Made by a program: the position numbers and the translations under genes. Below are positions 1 to 4,528 of a stretch of 11,337 nucleotides of DNA, piece by piece (position 1 is the stretch's first letter; each line of letters starts with the position of its first letter). The notes beneath the pieces were generated by a model, which made no database searches, was not told the DNA's origin, and saw only the letters and a program-made list of their open reading frames with translations. This DNA comes from CAYUJH01 sp964394585 (GTDB taxonomy: Bacteria > Bacteroidota > Bacteroidia > Cytophagales > Flammeovirgaceae), in contig CAYMYI010000123.1 in the NCBI GenBank assembly GCA_964394585.1, positions 1-11,337 on the forward strand, in the 5' to 3' direction.

Positions 1-26
1 TTTGTGTCGAGTAAATATTGGTGCAT
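1..26 (-). CDS. Possible start of a further cassette ORF (partial, runs off window)
   Basis: An ATG at 24-26 on the minus strand opens a frame reading MHQYLLDT to the window edge with no stop. It starts about 20 bases after the GTTAGCT end of the attC-like structure, which is where the next gene of a cassette array would begin. Only eight codons are visible, so neither the reading frame nor a product can be established. The call rests on position alone. Confidence 0.25.
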
Positions 27-45
27 TTTGTTTCTTTCAAATTAC

Positions 46-178
46 AGCTAACGGTTGCGGCTATGAGTAGTTGGGGATTTCTTGCCCTAACTTTTCAGTT
101 TAGCACTGACCTTTGATTTATAATTTATTTTCAATTTAGCACTTAAGCCCCAATTACTTATAGCCGATGTTGTACAAC
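46..178 (-). other. attC-like recombination site (large imperfect inverted repeat)
   Basis: The arms 57-76 and 148-167 match in 17 of 20 positions as an inverted repeat (CGGCTATRAGTARTTGGGG type). Outside the arms, the minus strand begins with GTACAAC and ends with GTTAGCT. Each matches 6 of 7 positions of the attC core consensus, RYYYAAC and GTTRRRY. The central 71 bases carry a near-identical direct repeat. Length, symmetry and position just after the hydrolase stop, in the same orientation, fit an integron cassette attC. No integrase is in view, so the function is inferred. A different type of mobile repeat or a large terminator-like structure remains possible. Confidence 0.5.
92..143. repeat. 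Direct repeat inside the attC-like structure
   Basis: TTTTCAGTTTAGCACT at 92-107 and TTTTCAATTTAGCACT at 128-143 agree in 15 of 16 bases, with a 36-base period. They lie in the variable centre between the inverted arms. Their role is unknown. They may mark how this repeat family evolved. Confidence 0.75.
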
Positions 179-183
179 GTTTT

Positions 184-1221
184 TTATTCCAAAAATGAAA
201 TAATAGTACTATTAAATAACTCAGGCTGAACTAAATAAGATTCGTGGGTACAATTAGGAATAACGACTAACTTTGAATTTTGTATCAATCTATCGGCTTC
301 CTTTTGTTCTTCTGGAACGGCAATAGCATCAAAGCGACCTGTTAAGAGCAAAACAGGATGTTCAATTTTTGGTAAGATTTCCCACATCGTGATTTGATTT
401 CCCGTTTCCCAACGATCTTTTTCGGCATACCAAAGTTTATCAGCCACAAATTTGTTGTCTTTATTGTTTAAGTATTTTATGGGATTGTAAGGTCTTGCAA
501 AGATGGTTTTCATCACCATACCCAAGCCTGTTTTTCTCTTAATTGGTGTATAGGCATTATCAACATAAGCATTCCATTTTCTTGACGCTTCAATGGTTGC
601 AATGGAATCTGTTTTTGACATCCAGTCGTAAGCTTCTTGCCAATAGTTAGCATCTTTTCCTTGTGTTATAAATTCTTCGGCTACATTTTTAAGGTAAAGC
701 GGGCGGTAATAATTGTAGCGTTCAGGCGAAAAATCGCTTGTAAAAGGTGTATTAAATACAATTCCCGATTTGATGAAAGCTGTTTCTTCAGGAAATGTGG
801 CCAGACATCGTAAAACATCAACGCCTCCCATACTATGACCAAAAAGATAAATGTCTGCTTGATATTTTTCTTTTAAGGATCTGGCAATTGTGATGATGTC
901 CTTTAGTACCTGTGTGGCATTTATTTTAGATGTATCGATTTTCTTTACACTTCGGTTTAGTCCTCTTTGGTCGAAATATGCAATGGCCACTTCTTTTTCC
1001 AATGTATTTCTCCATTTTGGATAGTCAGAACGTCCAAAGTCGATACCGTTTTCAGCACCTCCACCTTGCACGTAGAGCAGGATTTTTTTGGATTCTAAAT
1101 TACCTCTGATAAAGACAGGTAAGTTTTTGGTTTCGGGCTCTACATAATAAAAGTCCTTGATTTGTTGAGCGAATGATAATTGTACTGCCAACAGGAAAAT
1201 GAGTAAAGAGATATTCTTCAT
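184..1221 (-). CDS. Secreted alpha/beta hydrolase, proline-iminopeptidase-like
   Basis: This 345-residue protein has a Sec signal peptide (residues 1-18, likely cut after SFA), so it acts outside the cytoplasm. It carries an alpha/beta-hydrolase fold: an oxyanion-type GGG at 53-55, a DQRG strand-turn at 84-87, the nucleophile elbow GHSMGG with Ser130, an acid in GRFDAI (Asp298) and His326 in CTHESY. The triad is complete, so it should be an active esterase, lipase or peptidase of the S33-like group. The substrate cannot be told. The DNA is AT-rich: 17 G+C in 60 bases at 421-480, against 30 in 60 at 5881-5940 in trpB. The gene is bracketed by GTTGTACAAC palindromes and followed by an attC-like site, which suggests acquisition as a single-gene cassette. 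Confidence 0.88.
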   Translation of the reverse strand: MKNISLLIFLLAVQLSFAQQIKDFYYVEPETKNLPVFIRGNLESKKILLYVQGGGAENGIDFGRSDYPKWRNTLEKEVAIAYFDQRGLNRSVKKIDTSKINATQVLKDIITIARSLKEKYQADIYLFGHSMGGVDVLRCLATFPEETAFIKSGIVFNTPFTSDFSPERYNYYRPLYLKNVAEEFITQGKDANYWQEAYDWMSKTDSIATIEASRKWNAYVDNAYTPIKRKTGLGMVMKTIFARPYNPIKYLNNKDNKFVADKLWYAEKDRWETGNQITMWEILPKIEHPVLLLTGRFDAIAVPEEQKEADRLIQNSKLVVIPNCTHESYLVQPELFNSTIISFLE

Positions 1222-1237
1222 TGCATGGATTTATCTT

Positions 1238-1255
1238 AAATGTTGTACAACATTT
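1238..1255. repeat. Perfect 18-bp palindrome at cassette boundary
   Basis: AAATGTTGTACAACATTT is its own reverse complement. Its core GTTGTACAAC recurs at 169-178, so the hydrolase gene sits between two copies. On the minus strand GTTGTAC matches 6 of 7 positions of an integron core site and would mark the 5' edge of the hydrolase cassette, 17 bases upstream of its start codon. A repressor operator for the hydrolase is the main alternative. Confidence 0.6.
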
Positions 1256-1258
1256 GTG

Positions 1259-1301
1259 TAAACGCAATTGCGTTTATTTTCCTTATCTCGATTGCGTTTA
1301 T
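1259..1301. repeat. Second 18-bp palindrome plus direct half-copy
   Basis: TAAACGCAATTGCGTTTA (1259-1276) is a perfect palindrome three bases from the previous one. ATTGCGTTTAT from its right half (1267-1277) recurs exactly at 1291-1301. The layout of one full and one half site resembles a protein-binding region, either operator or recombinase accessory sites. No gene for such a protein is adjacent. Confidence 0.6.
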
Positions 1302-1518
1302 CTACCCTATCAGAGCCGACAACTACAACTGCAATATTAAGTTATACAATATCAGCTATACAGGCAAGAGGGTGGTGGGAAATATCCGCCGGAGGCGAAA
1401 GTTGCGCGACCGAAGGTATCCTCCATGAGAAAATCAAAAAAAAATGTGAAGAGTTGGCAGCTCGCTGCACTACTGATTCACAACTTGATTTTGGAATGTA
1501 GGATGTCTGAGGGAGCGC
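1302..1518. other. Intergenic stretch, no supported gene
   Basis: Overlapping open frames on both strands here are short and compositionally unconvincing, and none resembles a known family. Small hairpins can be read (CGCC-GGA-GGCG near 1388-1397 and GCAG-CTCG-CTGC near 1458-1469). The segment separates the AT-rich hydrolase unit from the mobile-type operon. It may be scar sequence from earlier insertions. Confidence 0.5.
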
Positions 1519-1569
1519 AAAAAGGCGCACGGCTTCAACTGTCCGTTTTCGGGCAATCGAAGCCTTTTT
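1519..1569. terminator. Bidirectional rho-independent terminator after the DUF932 operon
   Basis: GGCTTC (1531-1536) pairs with GAAGCC (1559-1564) around a second helix GTCCG-TTTT-CGGGC. The plus strand then runs straight into TTTTT. An A-run at 1519-1523 gives the minus strand a U-tract seven bases after the stem. It begins about 20 bases after the DUF932 stop, so it most likely ends that minus-strand operon. The plus-strand form is better, but no plus-strand gene feeds it. Confidence 0.6.
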
Positions 1570-1587
1570 AGTGGTCGGTGTGGTCTG

Positions 1588-2493
1588 CTAGAATAGGCTT
1601 ATTTCCTCGCTGCTGATGGTTTCGCCTTGCACTTCTAGCACTTGCACGGGCTTAGGGCGTGGGTTTCTTGCCATCGTGTTTACTGCAAAGTTATAGGCTC
1701 TTTGGTTTAGGGTGTCTTGAATGTTGAAGGGGTTACCAAATACCCTATTTTTTGTTTGGATCTGGTGGCTGGTGTAGTGGGTTACTCCGTTGAAGGCACC
1801 AAACAAGTTCTTACCTAGGTCGTTTGTTTCGTGGTAGATGCTATCTAACAGGCGTTCGCGGTTGTTCTGGGTTCTCGTGCTTAGTGGCTCGCCTTCCTTT
1901 AGGTCTAAAATAATATTGGCAAAGCTCTCGAGCTCCTTGTCGGTTAGGCGGTGTTCTGTCATTTCTTGCGCTCGCTCATATACTCCAGTCAGCTCGTTAT
2001 AGTAAAGGTCGTGCGTTGCTTGCATGGCTCTTAGTTCCTGCTCTGCGTTCATGCGGTGTAAAATGCGGGTTTGCATGTTGCGTTGTGAAAACATGTTTTC
2101 ACATCTATACACGAAATTTGTTAGCCCAGTAAAAAATGCGGTGCTGCCGTCGTGGCTGTTGCCGATTACTAAAAAATCTTGGGCTTTATGCCCAGCGAAG
2201 GCTGGCGGGTTCTCGTTTTTTAGATAGGCTAGTACTTTTTTACCTCCTCGGTAGGTGGCGAAGCCTTCCAACTCAAAGGGGGTATTCTCACAAAAATTGT
2301 GTGCAATTTCTACCAGTCGGGCGTTAGATATTGGGGTGTAGGTTATGCCGCAAACGTTCAAAACTTCGCCGGTTCTGCTGTTGCGTAGGGCTTGGTAACC
2401 GGGGATAATTTCGCCGTTAGGGCTGTAAATTTCCGTTTCTTCAACTTCCCAGTTTAGGGTTTTGTCTAGGTTGTTATGAATTAAAATGCTCAT
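1588..2493 (-). CDS. DUF932 (phage/plasmid-like TIGR03299-type) protein with clamp-binding-like tail
   Basis: The protein has 301 residues. Features typical of the DUF932 family are the N-terminal RNSRTGEVLNV...YTPISN segment (about 38-57), the GNSHDGS strand (111-117), RCENMF (130-135) and LGKNLFGAFNGVTHYTSH (226-243). The family is common on phages, plasmids and integrated elements, and its biochemical role is not settled. The extreme C-terminus reads EISLF (297-301) after an acidic, probably flexible stretch. That resembles the QL[SD]LF pentapeptide by which many proteins bind the DNA polymerase beta clamp, but with Glu in place of Gln. It is the last gene of a three-gene operon, 34 bases after the symE-like gene. 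Family membership is secure; clamp binding is inference. Confidence 0.85.
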   Translation of the reverse strand: MSILIHNNLDKTLNWEVEETEIYSPNGEIIPGYQALRNSRTGEVLNVCGITYTPISNARLVEIAHNFCENTPFELEGFATYRGGKKVLAYLKNENPPAFAGHKAQDFLVIGNSHDGSTAFFTGLTNFVYRCENMFSQRNMQTRILHRMNAEQELRAMQATHDLYYNELTGVYERAQEMTEHRLTDKELESFANIILDLKEGEPLSTRTQNNRERLLDSIYHETNDLGKNLFGAFNGVTHYTSHQIQTKNRVFGNPFNIQDTLNQRAYNFAVNTMARNPRPKPVQVLEVQGETISSEEISLF

Positions 2494-2527
2494 GGGTGAA
2501 ATGAATTTAAGGGGTTAGAAAATAGAT

Positions 2528-2851
2528 TTAAAAGGGCAGGTCTTCGCTCTTTGCGTTTGGCTCTGGCGTTTGGTCCTTCGGGCTGTGGAGCTTTCCCTCT
2601 GCCTGTTTTCTAGCTCTGCGGGCTTCGGGGTTTTCAATAATCAGCCGTCCTTCTTCAACGCTTATTTTGATGGTTTGCCCTCCCTCGAAACCTGCGGAGG
2701 CGAGCCACTTGCCGAATAGTTTAATTTGGGGGTAGTTTACATAAGTGGAGGGCGTGCCATGCGGGTTTTCCGTGCGTCGGCTCATCTCGTAGACTTTTAA
2801 AAAGCGTACCTCGGTTTTTTCAGTGTCGGGGGTGTTTTGTACATTGTTCAT
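2528..2851 (-). CDS. SymE-family toxin-like protein with SSB-like C-terminal tip
   Basis: I place the start at MNNVQNTP (2851). A longer frame back to 2947 would overlap the upstream gene and read through a hairpin. The 107-residue product has a SymE domain at about 38-74 (YPQIKLFGKWLASAGFEGG, then a beta strand ending GRLIIEN). SymE is an AbrB-like swapped-hairpin fold; the E. coli protein is an SOS-induced toxin held down by an antisense RNA. Residues 76-101 are charged and proline-rich, probably disordered. The chain ends SEDLPF, very like the DDLPF/DDIPF tip of single-stranded-DNA-binding protein. No separate promoter was found, so it is probably read from the coiled-coil gene upstream. 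Toxicity here is inferred from the family and could have been lost. Confidence 0.8.
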   Translation of the reverse strand: MNNVQNTPDTEKTEVRFLKVYEMSRRTENPHGTPSTYVNYPQIKLFGKWLASAGFEGGQTIKISVEEGRLIIENPEARRARKQAEGKLHSPKDQTPEPNAKSEDLPF

Positions 2852-2888
2852 GTAAAACGTGGTTAAATTGTGAAAATTTGACTTTGAA

Positions 2889-2926
2889 GGGGGCGGAACG
2901 TTGCAGCGTTCCCCCCCTATTTTTTT
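2889..2926 (+). terminator. Strong hairpin with plus-strand T-run upstream of the symE-like start
   Basis: GGGGG (2889-2893) and GGAACG (2895-2900) pair with CGTTCC (2907-2912) and CCCCC (2913-2917) around loop TTGCAG, with one bulged C. TATTTTTTT follows on the plus strand, making a textbook rho-independent terminator for a plus-strand RNA. On the minus strand the hairpin starts just after the coiled-coil stop and lacks a U-tract, so operon read-through is plausible. No plus-strand coding gene precedes it, which points to an antisense transcript or to a processing or attenuation hairpin. Confidence 0.6.
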
Positions 2927-3434
2927 AGGCGTTTTTAAGCTCCTCACGGGTTTTTACAATATGCTCGTCTGCTTTATCCTTTACTAGCTTCACAAATTGG
3001 TGGATCACGCTTAAATTATGCGTGGTGAACGTTTCTCCTTCGGTGTCTGTGATTTCTAGTTTAGGCTGTCGGGCTGCGTTCTCGTTGAAGTCCAGGGCAG
3101 ATATGCGGGTTTTCACTTTTTCCAGCTCTTCTAGGCGTGTGAATAGCTTCTTTTTGGCTGCCAGCTCTGCTTTTACCTGCTCGATACTTTTTTCTTTTTC
3201 TGCCTCGTGCTTGGCTTTCAGGGTTTCAAGCTCCTTTTTGAGGCTTTGCAGGGCTTCGCGGTTTTGCTTTTCCTGCTCGGCGGTCTTTTTCGCCAGTTGT
3301 TCGGCTTCTTCTTTGGCTTTTTGAACTTTCGCCAGTTCTGCTTTCAGTGCGTCAAATTCGGCGGTGGCAACTTGTGTTTTTTTGGCTTGGGCTGTAGCCT
3401 GCCCATTGCCAGCGGTTTTTACTGCTGTACTCAT
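2925..3434 (-). CDS. Coiled-coil protein of unknown function
   Basis: The start at MSTAVKTA (3434) is preferred. The upstream extension of 45 residues is hydrophobic and atypical, and leads into an apparent promoter region. The product has 169 residues: a low-complexity Ala/Gln/Thr lead (1-25), a long Glu/Lys/Ala-rich coiled coil (about 26-115), then a small folded-looking part with LEITDTEGETFTTHNLSVIHQFVKL (about 124-150). No signal peptide, membrane segment or catalytic motif is seen. It is the first gene of the operon with the SymE-like and DUF932 genes. Its stop overlaps the T-run of the hairpin at 2889-2926. I do not recognise the family. Candidate roles, all inferred, are a structural or DNA-associated protein of an integrated element. 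Confidence 0.7.
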   Translation of the reverse strand: MSTAVKTAGNGQATAQAKKTQVATAEFDALKAELAKVQKAKEEAEQLAKKTAEQEKQNREALQSLKKELETLKAKHEAEKEKSIEQVKAELAAKKKLFTRLEELEKVKTRISALDFNENAARQPKLEITDTEGETFTTHNLSVIHQFVKLVKDKADEHIVKTREELKNA

Positions 3435-3520
3435 AGCATTAAAATTTTGAGGTTGGAAATATGTTAAAAAATAGATTGTTAAAAGGTTTCGGGCGTGTGG
3501 TGTTTTGCCCTCTTCTAACA

Positions 3521-3566
3521 GTACTAAGGTACTAAAAATAGGCGAATTTTCAAGGGGTAAAAATAG
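3521..3566 (-). promoter_or_regulatory. Candidate promoter/operator of the coiled-coil operon
   Basis: On the minus strand TATTTTTA occurs twice, at 3559-3566 offset by one base (3558-3565) and at 3533-3540. Each matches 7 of 8 positions of the Bacteroidota -7 box TAnnTTTG. GTACTAA is repeated in tandem at 3521-3527 and 3529-3535. The region lies 90-130 bases ahead of the chosen start codon. No good -33 TTG is spaced correctly, so this is only a candidate. Confidence 0.3.
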
Positions 3567-3717
3567 CATAAAACACTGAAAACCAACATACTATAAAATT
3601 TTCTCTATTTTATTTAATTGATTTTCAGCAAGTTACAAGTCGGCTTTATTTATATCATGTAAGAAGTTAATCCGAAATCAATTTTTATGAATGTTAAAAT
3701 CTAGCCTATTTTTTACT

Positions 3718-3740
3718 AAATCACTGTATTACAGTGGTTT
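3718..3740. repeat. Inverted repeat, CACTGT-ATT-ACAGTG core
   Basis: A 6-bp perfect stem (3722-3727 with 3731-3736) extends by one T-G pair and three A-T pairs. The loop is three bases and no T-run follows, so it is not an obvious terminator. It could be a protein-binding palindrome. Confidence 0.55.
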
Positions 3741-3752
3741 AGGCATGTTTTG

Positions 3753-3772
3753 AACACTTTTTTAAAAGTGTT
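3753..3772. repeat. Inverted repeat, AACACTTTT stem
   Basis: AACACTTTT (3753-3761) is the exact reverse complement of AAAAGTGTT (3764-3772), with only two bases between. The short loop suggests a double-stranded binding site rather than an RNA hairpin. Confidence 0.55.
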
Positions 3773-3807
3773 TCCCTCGGAAGAGCACGCCCCGCCCTGT
3801 GGCGTTT

Positions 3808-3819
3808 TGGCGTACGCCA
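3808..3819. repeat. Perfect 12-bp palindrome TGGCGTACGCCA
   Basis: It is a self-complementary GC-rich site inside an otherwise AT-rich stretch. GGC/GCC-rich flanks (3800-3823) allow alternative pairings. Possible roles are an operator or a nicking or resolution site; none can be assigned. Confidence 0.5.
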
Positions 3820-3848
3820 TGCCGTTTATTTGTAGATATATGATAGGC

Positions 3849-3912
3849 ACATTGTTATGAGGATGCGGCTGTCCCTATTATGCGTGCGCAGCACACCTAT
3901 TTCTGACAATGT
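3849..3912. repeat. Nested inverted repeat ACATTGT / ACAATGT
   Basis: ACATTGT (3849-3855) and ACAATGT (3906-3912) are exact inverted copies about 50 bases apart. A smaller hairpin, GTGC-GCA-GCAC (3884-3894), lies between them. This could fold as a 64-base cruciform and loosely recalls a recombination site, but no core-site consensus could be fitted. Confidence 0.35.
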
Positions 3913-4065
3913 ATACGCTGTTACAAGTCAAATTCTGCATTTTTGCCTACAAATTTGCTCCTTTTTGTGTAGCTAGTCCCTCTTCTTATTCGAGTTCCGA
4001 GGGGATTGTTCTCGTTGTTTCGGCTATGCATTAAGTTTTAAAAAAATAATCTTGACATCTCTAAA

Positions 4066-4236
4066 ATGGCTAGGCAGTTTCTTCAAAAGGTGATTTCGCT
4101 ACAGACATTCGCCAACCTTACCTATGGTGTGCAAATAGTTCCTAGGATAGAAGCGATCAAAGTGGCAGCACAGCCGGTCGTACTCTTTGCAATCCCTAAA
4201 AGGCAAATCCAAAAAGACCTAAGATTGTATGCTTAA
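4066..4236 (+). CDS. Doubtful 56-residue ORF
   Basis: An ATG at 4066 opens a frame of 56 codons ending at TAA 4234-4236. It encodes a basic, moderately hydrophobic peptide beginning MARQFLQKV and ending LRLYA. The composition is protein-like (few rare residues, alternating Lys/Gln/Ile pattern). It has no signal peptide, no recognisable motif and no clear promoter or ribosome site. It may be a small gene of the adjoining element, a fragment of a decayed gene, or chance. I do not recognise it. Confidence 0.25.
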   Translation: MARQFLQKVISLQTFANLTYGVQIVPRIEAIKVAAQPVVLFAIPKRQIQKDLRLYA

Positions 4237-4360
4237 GTGAGGAGGGAGAATACAGAAGCACTAAAAGACTAGCCAAATAAAGAAGGGTGAATACGGCTTT
4301 TTTGCCTTAGATTGAGAACCTTAAATAAGAGGTTTACTAGGTCTTTTGCTAGGTCTATTG

Positions 4361-4396
4361 AAAAACAAAAGGAGCTACATTTTCATGTAACTCCTT
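4361..4396 (-). terminator. Terminator of tRNA-Arg
   Basis: On the minus strand AAGGAGTTACAT (4396-4385) pairs with ATGTAGCTCCTT (4380-4369) over 12 positions with one wobble and a four-base GAAA loop. TTTTGTTTTT follows. It begins 12 bases after the tRNA 3' end and would also stop any read-through from trpFBA. Confidence 0.85.
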
Positions 4397-4407
4397 GATT
4401 TTCAACG

Positions 4408-4481
4408 TGACTCCGTCAGGATTCAAACCTGAAACCTTCTGATCCGTAGTCAGATGCTCTATTCAGTTGAGCTACGGAGCC
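4408..4481 (-). tRNA. tRNA-Arg, anticodon ACG
   Basis: The 74-base gene folds as a standard cloverleaf. The acceptor arm is GGCTCCG with CGGAGTC (one G-T pair) and the discriminator is A. The anticodon stem TCTGA/TCAGA encloses CTACGGA, giving anticodon ACG, normally edited to ICG to read CGU, CGC and CGA. The T arm is CAGG-TTTGAAT-CCTG. CCA is not encoded; the next bases are CGT, so it must be added enzymatically. The gene lies 38 bases after trpA on the same strand and has its own promoter and terminator. Confidence 0.96.
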
Positions 4482-4499
4482 ATTCCCATTGAGGGAGTG

Positions 4500-4528
4500 C
4501 AAAAGTAAATACACTTTCGTTATTTCAA
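4500..4528 (-). promoter_or_regulatory. Bacteroidota-type promoter for tRNA-Arg
   Basis: The minus strand shows TACTTTTG (4507-4500), an exact match to TAnnTTTG. TTG (4528-4526) lies 18 bases upstream as the -33 element. The predicted start is near 4493, about a dozen bases before the mature tRNA 5' end, as expected for a short leader trimmed by RNase P. The -33 TTG is the antepenultimate codon of trpA (Leu, then Lys and the stop). Confidence 0.7.

Larger units (their letters stand above)
3570..4065. other. Gene-poor, palindrome-rich region
   Basis: No convincing ORF is present. The stretch is AT-rich apart from a GC-rich patch at about 3786-3825 and carries several inverted repeats, listed separately. 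GTTACAAGTC occurs twice (3632-3641 and 3920-3929). It lies between the mobile-type operon and the tRNA-Arg terminator. It could hold an element's origin, transfer site or attachment site, or be decayed sequence. Nothing here lets me choose. Confidence 0.5.

Noticed and set aside
1240..1530. Three overlapping 62-77-codon frames on both strands
   Set aside because: They overlap each other and palindromes, have composition unlike the neighbouring genes, show no family resemblance and have no start signals.
2852..2947. 32-residue N-terminal extension of the SymE-like protein
   Set aside because: It would overlap the upstream gene and translate through the strong hairpin; MNNVQNTP gives a family-like N-terminus.
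3435..3569. 45-residue N-terminal extension of the coiled-coil protein
   Set aside because: It is hydrophobic, unlike the rest, and overlaps the AT-rich candidate promoter with repeats.
4408..4440. Direct repeat of the tRNA-Arg 3' end as an att site
   Set aside because: No second copy of this segment was found by eye elsewhere in the window.
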